A stretch of DNA of 64,000 bases from Rhodobacteraceae bacterium 63075. Lineage in GTDB: Bacteria > Pseudomonadota > Alphaproteobacteria > Rhodobacterales > Rhodobacteraceae. A model generated the notes under the pieces. That model saw only the letters and a program-made list of their open reading frames with translations. It did no database searches and was not told where the DNA came from. Location: NCBI GenBank assembly GCA_003417655.1, contig QVMW01000005.1, forward strand, positions 1-64,000. The letters are read 5' to 3'. Shown in pieces: positions 1 through 7,994 of this stretch; the stretch's first letter is position 1; every line of letters starts with the position of its first letter. Position numbers and translations under genes: made by a program.

Positions 1-2
1 GT

Positions 3-746
3 GAAGAGTTTCTTGAGCTTTATTGGGAAAGCCAATTTGGCATAGTTGCGCCGCAATTCAGGATGTCACTTGAGCAGCTATTGAGTCGTGTGTCTGAACT
101 CGAAGCATTTCGCACGTCGTCAAGTTTTGAGAAAACAGCGCGGGATGAACTGGTCGAACAGTTAAGCCAGATCATAGAGCTTCGTCAGCGAAGTTGGCCA
201 AACAAATATCTTGAGATCAAGGCGCTAGTGGTTTTGGCCTCTGAGGGTAGGCTTGCTAAGCCATCAATTTCATTCTCGATGGGTGCAGGTAAAGCAGTTT
301 TGTGGGACTACGAAAGGCTGTTTGAGCAGGCAGAGATTAGCAGATTTCACTACGATATCGCTGTGTCGGAGTGCACTTCTTTGCTGGAGCTCGAAGCAGA
401 AAGTGAAAAGCGCTGTGCACCACCCGAGGCCCTAATTTTCGCATCAAGGGTTTTGAGCGGTAGGTTGAAGCGACCCAAAAATCGAGGGCCTCAAAAACTG
501 CATTCTTACTCCAGAGATAAAGAAATAGTCGAGTTAGTTCAGCTAGCCACTGAAAACGGGCTGAAAACCTATCGAAATGAAGCGACGAATGAGCGCTTGA
601 GCGCGTGCGATCTTGTGGCGGAAGTGTGCGCGAACTCAGACTGCGGAGTTTCTACCTACGAAGCTGTTAGAAAAATCTACGCAAACAAGTCGCGGCGAGA
701 GGCTGAGTTTTTGGAAAACTTATACCCATGCTCAGAAGATGAATAG
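3..746 (+). CDS. Hypothetical protein, 5'-partial
   Basis: The reading frame is open to the left edge of the window, so the gene probably begins outside it. The first internal ATG is at 63, but it has no convincing ribosome binding site, and the upstream codons (EEFLELYWESQFG...) read like real protein. About 247 residues are visible, mostly charged helices, with no signal peptide or membrane segment and no family I recognise. A basic patch (RLKRPKNRGPQK) lies near two thirds of the length. Base composition is clearly more AT-rich than the core genome to the right, in keeping with its place in a mobile block beside an AlpA-like regulator and a primase. Function unknown. Confidence 0.6.
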   Translation, partial: EEFLELYWESQFGIVAPQFRMSLEQLLSRVSELEAFRTSSSFEKTARDELVEQLSQIIELRQRSWPNKYLEIKALVVLASEGRLAKPSISFSMGAGKAVLWDYERLFEQAEISRFHYDIAVSECTSLLELEAESEKRCAPPEALIFASRVLSGRLKRPKNRGPQKLHSYSRDKEIVELVQLATENGLKTYRNEATNERLSACDLVAEVCANSDCGVSTYEAVRKIYANKSRREAEFLENLYPCSEDE

Positions 747-786
747 CGTCGAATATGTGATCCATAGCAAACCTATGGAGGCGCAT

Positions 787-972
787 ATGCCCGAAACATA
801 CCTATCCGACCGCCAGCTTGGCGAGCGCTACAATGTCCATCACCTGACCCCAAGGCGCTGGGCCAATGAAGACCCGAAATCCCCCAAACCCGTGAAGCTA
901 AGCCCTGGTTGCACCCGGTGGCGCTTGTCTGAAATCGAGGCTTGGGAAAAAGCCAGAATAAGCGCCGCATAA
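787..972 (+). CDS. AlpA/excisionase-like helix-turn-helix protein
   Basis: A 61-residue protein beginning MPETYLSDRQLGERYNVHH. The layout (a short N-terminus, 'LSDRQLGERYNV' helix-turn-helix, then a 'RRW...P.PVKLSPGCTRWRLSEIEAWE' wing) is that of AlpA/MerR-like excisionase and phage regulatory proteins. Start choice: GGAGG at 777-781 sits 5 bp before this ATG, whereas the longer frame upstream lacks a site and overlaps the previous gene. AlpA-type proteins typically control integrase or excision genes in P4-like satellites and integrative elements. That role is inferred here from family and from the neighbouring Prim-Pol gene. No integrase is visible in the window. Confidence 0.75.
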   Translation: MPETYLSDRQLGERYNVHHLTPRRWANEDPKSPKPVKLSPGCTRWRLSEIEAWEKARISAA

Positions 973-1005
973 AAAACCGCCACCCATCAAGATGGGCAGC
1001 GGCGG
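971..1005 (-). terminator. Hairpin with T-run on the minus strand
   Basis: CCGCC-A-CCCATC, loop AA, GATGGG-CAGC-GGCGG, preceded on the + strand by six A. Read on the minus strand it is a GC-rich stem followed by TTTTTT, the form of an intrinsic terminator. No convincing minus-strand gene ends here, so it may insulate the AlpA-like gene from antisense transcription, or be a structural remnant of the element. Confidence 0.4.
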
Positions 1006-1065
1006 GTCGTCTGTAGCAAGAAAACCCTATCGCGGCCCCATCTTGAATTCAAAGGGAAATTTAAG

Positions 1066-1200
1066 ATGAGCGAACAGCAGATAACGGCTTCGGGCCGAAC
1101 GATTTTCTATGTCCGACCGAAACAAAGGCAAGCGAATACCTTACAGGGTTTCGGCTCTTGCAAAATGCCAAGGGACAGTCTGGGGGAGTTTGCAAAATGA
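1066..1200 (+). CDS. Small ORF (44 aa) coupled to the Prim-Pol gene
   Basis: ATG at 1066 opens a 44-codon frame starting MSEQQITASGRTIFYV and ending ...LGEFAK at a TGA that overlaps the next ATG by the classic ATGA (1197-1200). An AGGGA motif at 1053-1057 gives a good ribosome binding site about 8 bp upstream. The coupling suggests it is translated with the downstream replication protein. The peptide has no family I recognise; it is basic and lacks a membrane segment. It could be a small regulator or only a translational leader for the Prim-Pol gene. The evidence is the overlap and ribosome site, not homology. Confidence 0.45.
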   Translation: MSEQQITASGRTIFYVRPKQRQANTLQGFGSCKMPRDSLGEFAK

Positions 1201-2306
1201 GCGCACTTCCCAATCCATCCTTACCGGACCACCTGCGCGAAGAAATGGTGCGCTTGCATCGGGCGGGCTTTTCTCTTTTACCATTGGGCGGGGGCGACAA
1301 TGGTAAATCGCCTAGAGTGGCCGATTGGGCGCGAAAGCATCTTTCACTGTCGCAGTCATTCGGCCCAATGCATCGCGGCGGCGTGGCTATGTATGGCATT
1401 CGGCTAGGCGGTCTGGTTGTCGTCGATTTAGATGCAGACGATGCTCAGCTTGTCGCTGATCTTGAAGCGCGCTTTGGTCCGTCGCCCGTGCATGTGAAAA
1501 CGCCACGTGGGCGGCACCTGTATTACCGCGCCAATGATGCGCTCCCAAACCTGCGCGGCGAAAAACTTCCTGTGGATATCAAAAGCGGCCCGACCGCCTA
1601 TGTCGCAGGCCCATATTCCCAGCGTCCAGATGGTGGCTTATATGAGCCTGTGAAGGGCGCTTTGGGGTTAGATGCCCTGCCCACCCTGAATACCCAAGAC
1701 TGCGCGCCAGTGGCCGCTATGAAGCGCCCAGCACGTATTCTCGAAGGGGATCGACATAACGAATTGGTCAAACAGGCGATGAAGCGGGTTAGGCATGTTT
1801 CAGGCCATGCCGAACTTGTTGCTGATCTAGGAGACATACGGGATCAATGGTGCGAATGCCCTGTAACCATGCCAGACAGTGAACTTGAAGGCATTGCCAG
1901 TTGGGCATGGAAGGCTCGTTTGGATAATCGCCTTTATGATGGCCGCAGAAGCGCCTTTCGCGTCGATAGGCAGGCACTTGACCTTCTGCGCGGCGAACCG
2001 GCCCAAGAGGATGCTTTGGCCCTGTATGTGCGCCTGCTTGATCAGCATGGCCACACCCCAGGCAAAAAATTTCCCCTGTGCCAAAAGGCGATGAAAAAAG
2101 CGGACCTCACCGCGCTTTCTAGGGACAGATTCCTTGCCGCCCGTCAGTTGCTTGAAAGTGCTGGGCTGTTGAAAAAAGCCACAAACCACAAAGCAGGCAG
2201 CAGAAAGCAGACCTTCACCCTGACCATGCCAATAGCCGAACCTGAGGCGGAAAACTTCAAAACGATACCCTGTAGGGGGCGGGGGGAGACAGGGGGAGGG
2301 GCTTAA
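1197..2306 (+). CDS. Prim-Pol/PriCT replication protein of a mobile element
   Basis: A 369-residue protein. Residues about 15-150 match the bifunctional DNA primase/polymerase (AEP) N-terminal domain: a glycine-rich GGGDNGKSP stretch, the metal-binding D77-x-D79 in 'VVVDLDADD', H107 in 'RGRHLYY' and D127/K129 in 'VDIKSG'. Residues about 165-235 resemble a PriCT-1 helical domain ('EGDRHNELVKQA...CECPVTMPDSELEGIASWAW'). The rest looks like a winged-helix DNA-binding tail. There is no helicase domain, so it needs a partner or the host helicase. Start chosen at 1197, preceded by GGGGGAG and overlapping the small ORF; an in-frame ATG at 1158 has no ribosome site. Such proteins replicate plasmids, phages and satellites. 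Confidence 0.8.
   Translation: MSALPNPSLPDHLREEMVRLHRAGFSLLPLGGGDNGKSPRVADWARKHLSLSQSFGPMHRGGVAMYGIRLGGLVVVDLDADDAQLVADLEARFGPSPVHVKTPRGRHLYYRANDALPNLRGEKLPVDIKSGPTAYVAGPYSQRPDGGLYEPVKGALGLDALPTLNTQDCAPVAAMKRPARILEGDRHNELVKQAMKRVRHVSGHAELVADLGDIRDQWCECPVTMPDSELEGIASWAWKARLDNRLYDGRRSAFRVDRQALDLLRGEPAQEDALALYVRLLDQHGHTPGKKFPLCQKAMKKADLTALSRDRFLAARQLLESAGLLKKATNHKAGSRKQTFTLTMPIAEPEAENFKTIPCRGRGETGGGA
2275..2301 (+). other. Four-tract G-quadruplex-type motif
   Basis: Four runs of 4 to 6 G lie close together: 2275-2279, 2281-2286, 2292-2296 and 2298-2301, with loops of 1, 5 and 1 bases. They sit on the sense strand of the last codons of the Prim-Pol gene, about 115 bp before hsdM. The motif fits the usual G-quadruplex rule; folding and any role in hsdM expression are inference. 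Confidence 0.5.
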
Positions 2307-2310
2307 CTTA

Positions 2311-2373
2311 CTTATGCGGCCCGAATTCCGTCCACATAAGACGGCGGGCGCGATACATCTTGCGATTGCGCCC
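2311..2373 (+). promoter_or_regulatory. Two dyads upstream of hsdM
   Basis: CTTATG (2311-2316) and CATAAG (2335-2340) form an inverted repeat with an 18-bp spacer. GGGCGC (2346-2351) and GCGCCC (2368-2373) form a second. Both lie in the gap between the Prim-Pol stop and hsdM, where transcription of the restriction operon should begin, so they are candidate operator or mRNA-structure elements. No clear -35/-10 pair was found. Confidence 0.3.
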
Positions 2374-2415
2374 GTCAAAATGTTCTATGGCTCAAACACA
2401 AAGAGGCAATGCAGC

Positions 2416-3864
2416 ATGTATGACGGCGCGTTTAATAAGATCGAGCGGGAGCTGCGCAACGAGGAGGGCGTGGCCAATGAACTGGACTATGTCGAACAAA
2501 CCTCTTGGGTTCTGTTCCTGAAATACCTGCACGATCTTGAAAACGAACGCCGCGACCGCGCCGAACTGGATGGCACCGACTATAGCCCGATTATCACCGG
2601 CCCCTTTGCCTGGGATCAATGGGCAGCCCCAAAGACCGATGGGCAGTTTGACCACAACAAGGCCCGGATCGGCGAAGACCTGATCAAGTTCGTTGATAGC
2701 GAACTCTTCCCCTATCTCGCCAGCTTTCGCCAATCGGCCACCGGGCCGCGCACGCTGGAATACAAGATCGGCGAGATTTTCACCGAACTGCGCAATAAGT
2801 TCCGGTCGGGCTATATCCTGCGCGATGTGCTGGAAACGGTCGATGAACTGGCCTTCAACACCCAAGCCGAACGGCACGAACTATCCCAGCTATACGAAAC
2901 CCGCATTCGCCGGATGGGCAATGCGGGCCGCAACGGCGGGGAATACTACACCCCGCGCCCTCTGATCCGCGCGATGATCAAGGTTACAGACCCCAAGCTG
3001 GGCGAAACCATCTATGATGGCGCGGTCGGATCGGCGGGCTTTCTGTGTGAGGCCTTCGATCACCTGCGCCCCAAAGCCACCACCGCCAGCCAATGGGAAA
3101 CCCTGCAACGAGACACATTCTTCGGGCAGGAGAAAAAGGGCCTCGCCTATATCATCGGGATCATGAACATGATCCTGCACGGGATCGAAACGCCCAACCT
3201 GATCCACTCCAACACGCTCAATGAGAACGTGATGGATATTCAGGAGAAAGACCGCCACGACATCATCCTCGCCAATCCCCCTTTCGGCGGAGGCGAGCGA
3301 CGCGAGGTGCAGCAGAACTTCCCGATCCGCACGGGCGAAACCGCCTACCTGTTCCTGCAACACTTCATCCGCAAGCTGAAGGCAGGCGGGCGCGCCGCCG
3401 TGGTGATCAAGAACACCTTCCTCAGCAACACCGACAACGCCTCCGTAGCGCTGCGCAAGGAACTGCTGGAGGCGGCGGAGCTGCACACCATCCTCGATTG
3501 CCCGCAAGGCACGTTTCAGGGCGCGGGCGTCAAGACCGTGGTGCTGTTCTTCGAGAAAGGCGCACCGACGCGAGGGATCTGGTACTACCAGCTCGATCCG
3601 GGGCGCAGCATGGGCAAGACCAACCCGCTCAACGATGACGATCTGGCGGAGTTTGTGGAGTTGCAGCGCACCCGCTCGAACGGGCCTAAGAGTTGGATCG
3701 TGAACCGCGCCGATCTGGACGAAGCGACCTATGATCTGTCGGTCAAGAACCCCAACGCGCCCGAGGCCGAGGCCCTGCGCCGCCCCGAAGAGATCATCGC
3801 CGACATGCTGGCGCGGGACGCCGAGACCGCGCAAATCCTTGATGACATTCGGGGGATGCTGTGA
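2416..3864 (+). CDS. hsdM: Type I restriction-modification methyltransferase subunit HsdM
   Basis: A 482-residue N6-adenine methyltransferase subunit. Residues 1-130 are the helical HsdM N-terminal domain (YDGAFNKIERELRNEEG...). Motif I is 'DGAVGSAGFL' (201-210), a slightly altered form of the usual DPxxGxGGFL, and the catalytic motif IV is 'ANPPFGG' (NPPF at 287-290). It uses S-adenosylmethionine and acts as an M2S complex that protects host DNA. Start chosen at 2416 because AAGAGG lies 9 bp upstream; the frame is open further back but lacks family sequence. It overlaps hsdS by four bases (GTGA). Its GC content is higher than that of the flanking element genes, suggesting the system was acquired as a cassette. 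Confidence 0.93.
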   Translation: MYDGAFNKIERELRNEEGVANELDYVEQTSWVLFLKYLHDLENERRDRAELDGTDYSPIITGPFAWDQWAAPKTDGQFDHNKARIGEDLIKFVDSELFPYLASFRQSATGPRTLEYKIGEIFTELRNKFRSGYILRDVLETVDELAFNTQAERHELSQLYETRIRRMGNAGRNGGEYYTPRPLIRAMIKVTDPKLGETIYDGAVGSAGFLCEAFDHLRPKATTASQWETLQRDTFFGQEKKGLAYIIGIMNMILHGIETPNLIHSNTLNENVMDIQEKDRHDIILANPPFGGGERREVQQNFPIRTGETAYLFLQHFIRKLKAGGRAAVVIKNTFLSNTDNASVALRKELLEAAELHTILDCPQGTFQGAGVKTVVLFFEKGAPTRGIWYYQLDPGRSMGKTNPLNDDDLAEFVELQRTRSNGPKSWIVNRADLDEATYDLSVKNPNAPEAEALRRPEEIIADMLARDAETAQILDDIRGML

Positions 3865-5060
3865 AGGACGCCGAACTCTGCTTCGAAAATCCACTGAAGG
3901 ACAGCAAGTGGCCTTGCAGGCCTTTGGGAGATGTCTGTGAAGTCAAACGAGGCTCGACCATCACGAAGAAGTCGGCGGTGCCGGGCGACGTTCCCGTGGT
4001 TGCAGGCGGCATATCTCCTGCCTACTACCACAACACTCCAAACCGCCCCGCAAATGTAATCACGGTATCAGGTTCTGGTGCAAATGCTGGCTACGTGAAC
4101 TTCTTCGACGTGCCCATCTGGGCTTCGGACTGTTCGACAGTCCTACCAAAGGAAGAAGGTCTAAACGTAAATTATGTCCATCGCTATCTGCTCGCGATCC
4201 AGTCATTCATTTTCAAAGAGTTAGCTCGCGGCGCTGCCCAACCACATGTCTATCCTCGCGACCTTGCAAAGCTTGCCATCCCCATCCCGCCGCTCGAAGA
4301 ACAACAGCGGATCGTTGTGGCTTTGGACGAGGCCTTCGAGGGTCTGGCCCGCGCTCGCGCCCACGCTGAAGCCAACCTTCAGAACGCGCGGGAGCTTGTC
4401 GCGACCTCTACTGATGCCTTTTGCTCAGAAGCTACTGACGACTGGAAGATCGGCAAGATGGGCGACTTTTGTACTTTCGAAGGTGGTTTCGCCTTCAAGA
4501 GTGGGGATGTCGTGAAGCAGTCCCAAGTCCAGCTAATACGGATTGGAAATTTGTATCAGAACATTCTCGACTTGGAGAGAAAGCCTGTTTTCTATCCAGA
4601 CGATTTCGCTGAATCATACAGCAAATTCCGCTTAAAGGCGGGCGACATCATTTTGTCCCTGACAGGCACTGTTGGAAAGCAAGATTACGGCTTTGCTGTA
4701 GCAGTTCCAGAAACAGACCGCGCTCTCCTTCTAAACCAGCGCGTGGCACGAATAATGCCAAAGAACGTTAAAACCTTATCACCGAATTTCTTGCTCCGCT
4801 TTTTGAGATCGGGATCGTTTCTCGCCACCCTATACAATATCTCTCGTGGAACACGGCAGGCAAATCTTTCAACGAGAGACATGGCCGAGCTACCAATGGC
4901 GGTACCTCCAATGTCGAAGCAGCTTGAGATCGTGGAAAGTTTAGATTCAATAGATGCAGGTTCAGTTCAGTTGATTGCCGCCTACGAAAGAAGCATCGTT
5001 GATCTTGATGAGCTCCGCCAATCCCTTTTGCAGAAAGCCTTCGCGGGCGAATTAACATGA
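3861..5060 (+). CDS. hsdS: Type I restriction-modification specificity subunit HsdS
   Basis: A 399-residue protein starting at a GTG that overlaps the hsdM stop. It has the two-half HsdS plan. Target-recognition domain 1 (about 20-150) is followed by the conserved helical spacer 'PPLEEQQRIVVALDEAFEGLARARAHAEANL...'. Target-recognition domain 2 (about 200-345) is followed by 'PPMSKQLEIVESLDS...LDELRQSLLQKAFAGELT'. Each target domain reads half of a bipartite DNA site; the sequence recognised cannot be deduced here. Codons are AT-richer than in hsdM and hsdR, especially around 4000-4250 and 4500-4950. This is common where recognition domains have been exchanged by recombination. Confidence 0.93.
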   Translation: MKDAELCFENPLKDSKWPCRPLGDVCEVKRGSTITKKSAVPGDVPVVAGGISPAYYHNTPNRPANVITVSGSGANAGYVNFFDVPIWASDCSTVLPKEEGLNVNYVHRYLLAIQSFIFKELARGAAQPHVYPRDLAKLAIPIPPLEEQQRIVVALDEAFEGLARARAHAEANLQNARELVATSTDAFCSEATDDWKIGKMGDFCTFEGGFAFKSGDVVKQSQVQLIRIGNLYQNILDLERKPVFYPDDFAESYSKFRLKAGDIILSLTGTVGKQDYGFAVAVPETDRALLLNQRVARIMPKNVKTLSPNFLLRFLRSGSFLATLYNISRGTRQANLSTRDMAELPMAVPPMSKQLEIVESLDSIDAGSVQLIAAYERSIVDLDELRQSLLQKAFAGELT

Positions 5061-5077
5061 CATAACGAGTAGAGAAG

Positions 5078-7396
5078 ATGAGCATTCACGAGGAAACCGA
5101 AGCCGATACCCGCGCCGAACGCATAGACCCCGTCCTTGCGGCGGCGGGCTGGGGACAGAACGGCTCGAAGGTTCGGCGTGAGGTCATCTGTCCTGGACGT
5201 ATCCAGTCAGGCGGCACGCGCGGCAAGGGGCTGTCTGCCGACTATGTGCTGATCCACAAAGGCCAGAAGCTCGCCGTACTGGAGGCCAAGCGCGCAGGCG
5301 TCAGCCACCGCAGCGGCGTCGGTCAGGCCAAGGACTATGCCACCCGCCTTGGCTCGCGCTATGCCTATGCGTCCAACGGCCTAAGCTGGTATCAGATCGA
5401 CATGGTGGGCGGGGCCGAGGGCGACGTGGATTTGCCCTTCCCAACACCTGACGAGCTATGGGACCGCACCTTTGCCGATCACAACGACTGGCGCGAGCGT
5501 TTCGGGGCCGTGGATTTCGAGACAGACGGCGGCAAGTGGGACCCGCGCTACTACCAGCACAAGGCAATCAATGCTGCGCTAGAGGCCGTGGCAAAGGATC
5601 AGCGGCGCATCCTTCTGACCCTTGCCACCGGCACTGGCAAAACCTCTATCGCGTTTCAAATTGCGTGGAAGCTGTTTCAGGCCAAGTGGAACACCAGCCG
5701 CGAACCCACGCGCCGCCCGCGTATCCTGTTTCTGGCCGATCGGAACATTCTGGCCGATCAGGCCTACAACGCCTTCAGCGCCTTTCCCAATGATGCCGTC
5801 ACCCGCATTGATCCGGGCACCATCCGCAAGAACCGGGGCAAACCGCCGCGCAACGCCAGCCTGTTTTTCACCATCTTTCAGACCTTCATGACCGGAGACG
5901 GCGGGCCGGTCTATCGCGACTACCCCCCCGATTTCTTCGATTTCATCGTGATCGACGAATGCCACCGGGGCGGGGCCAAGGATGAAAGCGAATGGCGCGC
6001 GGTTCTGGAATATTTCGAACCCGCCACCCAGCTTGGCCTGACCGCCACCCCCAAGCGCAAGCACAACGCCGACACCTACGCCTATTTCGGTGAACCGGTT
6101 TTCACCTACGCCCTGCGCGACGGGATCGAAGATGGCTTCCTGACCCCCTTCAAGGTGCGCCAGATGGCCAGCACGATTGACGAATATGTCTATGATGGGT
6201 CGGATGACATTCTGACCGGGGAGGTCGAGGCCGGGGACAAGTTCACCGAAGGCGATTTCAACACCCGCGTGATTATCGAAGAACGCGAACTGGCCCGCGT
6301 GCGCGAGTTCATGGGCCAGATCGACCAAAGGCACAAAACGCTGGTTTTTTGCGCCACACAGGACCACGCCGCCCTAGTGCGCGATCAGATCAACCAGGTG
6401 AAAGAGAGCCGCCACCCGAATTACTGTGTGCGCGTGACAGCCGATGACGGGGCCATAGGCGATCAGCACCTTCGCGACTTCCAGGACAACGACAAGACAA
6501 TTCCGACGATCCTGACCACCTCGCAAAAGCTATCGACCGGGGTCGATGCCCGCAACGTGCGCAACATTGTTTTGATGCGCCCGATCCGGTCGATGATCGA
6601 ATTCAAGCAGATCATCGGGCGCGGGACGCGGGTTTACGAGGGCAAGGATTTTTTCACGATCTGGGATTTCGTGAAAGCACATGAGAATTTCAATGATCCC
6701 GAATGGGATGGCGATCCGATTGATCCTGAACCGCCCAAGCCGGGGCCGTCCACGCCACCCCCGGAACCGCCTGACCCGTCAACAGCGCCAGAAGGTGGAG
6801 ATGAAGAGGAGCCGAAGGAAAAGATCAGGATCAAGCTGGCAGACGGTAAGACCCGCACAATCCAGTTCATCGCGACAACGACCTATTGGAGTGCTGACGG
6901 CAAGCCGATTTCGGCGCAAGAATTCATGAAGCGCCTTTTCGGTGATCTGACCGGGTTGATCACAGACGAAGACCATCTGCGCAAAGTTTGGAGCGATCCA
7001 GACAGCCGCGAGACATTCCTAAAGCAGCTTTCCGACCGGGGCTATGACGAAGGCCGCCTAAATGACATTCGGCGGCTTGTGGATGCCCCAGATAGCGATT
7101 TGTTCGACGTGTTGGGCTACGTTTTGTTCACCCACGACCCCAAGACGCGCGAAGACCGGGCCGAAGCGGTCAAAGGCGAAGGGCTGGAAACGGTACAGGG
7201 CGATTTGAAGGCCCTGTTGATCAGCATTCTGGATGCCTACGAAGAAAACGGCGAAGGGGAATTGGCGACAAGCAAGCTGGGCCAATTCCTGACCGCGCAA
7301 TATGGAAGCGTGGGGGAGGCCAAAAACCGGCTTGGGGATTTGCCAGATATCAAAGCCGCCTTCCGCAAGATGCAGGCGGAACTGTATTCTTCATAA
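5078..7396 (+). CDS. hsdR: Type I restriction endonuclease subunit HsdR
   Basis: A 772-residue motor and nuclease subunit of the EcoEI-like class. The N-terminal PD-(D/E)xK nuclease shows D55 in 'SADYVLI' and E69-x-K71 in 'LAVLEAKR'. The superfamily 2 helicase core has Walker A 'ATGTGKTS' (about 183-190), the DEAD-like box 'DECH' (293-296) and motif VI 'QIIGRGTRV'. A proline- and acid-rich linker (about 545-590) leads to the C-terminal HsdM-binding domain. It translocates unmethylated DNA using ATP and cleaves it. It lies 17 bp after hsdS in the same operon. All key motifs are intact, so the system is probably active. Confidence 0.94.
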   Translation: MSIHEETEADTRAERIDPVLAAAGWGQNGSKVRREVICPGRIQSGGTRGKGLSADYVLIHKGQKLAVLEAKRAGVSHRSGVGQAKDYATRLGSRYAYASNGLSWYQIDMVGGAEGDVDLPFPTPDELWDRTFADHNDWRERFGAVDFETDGGKWDPRYYQHKAINAALEAVAKDQRRILLTLATGTGKTSIAFQIAWKLFQAKWNTSREPTRRPRILFLADRNILADQAYNAFSAFPNDAVTRIDPGTIRKNRGKPPRNASLFFTIFQTFMTGDGGPVYRDYPPDFFDFIVIDECHRGGAKDESEWRAVLEYFEPATQLGLTATPKRKHNADTYAYFGEPVFTYALRDGIEDGFLTPFKVRQMASTIDEYVYDGSDDILTGEVEAGDKFTEGDFNTRVIIEERELARVREFMGQIDQRHKTLVFCATQDHAALVRDQINQVKESRHPNYCVRVTADDGAIGDQHLRDFQDNDKTIPTILTTSQKLSTGVDARNVRNIVLMRPIRSMIEFKQIIGRGTRVYEGKDFFTIWDFVKAHENFNDPEWDGDPIDPEPPKPGPSTPPPEPPDPSTAPEGGDEEEPKEKIRIKLADGKTRTIQFIATTTYWSADGKPISAQEFMKRLFGDLTGLITDEDHLRKVWSDPDSRETFLKQLSDRGYDEGRLNDIRRLVDAPDSDLFDVLGYVLFTHDPKTREDRAEAVKGEGLETVQGDLKALLISILDAYEENGEGELATSKLGQFLTAQYGSVGEAKNRLGDLPDIKAAFRKMQAELYSS

Positions 7397-7455
7397 GGGT
7401 TTGTTGCTCTGCTATGCTTTGGCCAGCGTTTGGAGACGATCCAGAAGGCAGGAAT

Positions 7456-7929
7456 ATGACAGGCGACGAATTGAAAGCACTAAGAAAACGCAAAGGGCTA
7501 TCCCGCCGCGCGCTTGCCTCACTTGCAGGCCTTCATCCCGATACGGTTAAATATTGGGAGGGCAAGCCACAGGTGGATATGCGGGGCCATGCACCTGACT
7601 TGCTATTCAAAGCTCTGGGCGTTGGGCAGTTATCGCAAAAACATGTTTATCCGGCTTGGCGGAATTTGGGGAATTTTCGCACACCAACGCGCGCACGGGA
7701 TGGGGTATTACTCAATATACCGACACAAGGCCCGCTCGGCCCTTGGAAAAAATGTGGCGCAAAAACCCGCAAAGGTACGGCTTGCCGTGCTAAGGCTCTA
7801 CCCGGCAAAGCCCGATGTAGATTTCACGGAGGGCTGTCTACTGGACCTAGAACTGATCAAGGCCGTAGGCGCATTGCAGAGGCCCAGCGAACGCGATGGC
7901 GGGCTTTCAGGGTATGCGAGTTGACATGA
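7456..7929 (+). CDS. XRE-type HTH protein with HGGxSTG domain
   Basis: A 157-residue protein. Residues 1-55 are an XRE-like helix-turn-helix ('MTGDELKALRKRKGLSRRALASLAGLHPDTVKYWEG'). Residues about 95-145 are the short cysteine-rich domain 'CGAKTRKGTACRAKALPGKARCRFHGGLSTGPRT', known from phage and plasmid proteins as HGGxSTG; three Cys and one His could bind zinc. Start chosen at 7456 with AAGG/AGG just upstream. It follows hsdR by 59 bp on the same strand and could regulate the restriction operon or the element, but no restriction control-protein motif is recognisable. The role is inferred from the helix-turn-helix only. Confidence 0.65.
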   Translation: MTGDELKALRKRKGLSRRALASLAGLHPDTVKYWEGKPQVDMRGHAPDLLFKALGVGQLSQKHVYPAWRNLGNFRTPTRARDGVLLNIPTQGPLGPWKKCGAKTRKGTACRAKALPGKARCRFHGGLSTGPRTDQGRRRIAEAQRTRWRAFRVCELT

Positions 7930-7994
7930 TAGCTAGCCAGCCCAATAATTCAACCAGGGGAAGTATATTGTAAAACCGATGTTTCGCAGGAAGG

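Noticed and set aside
1061..1399. 112-codon minus-strand frame before the Prim-Pol gene, considered because of the minus-strand terminator at 971-1005
   Set aside because: No ribosome site, no domain, and it overlaps the conserved Prim-Pol domain.
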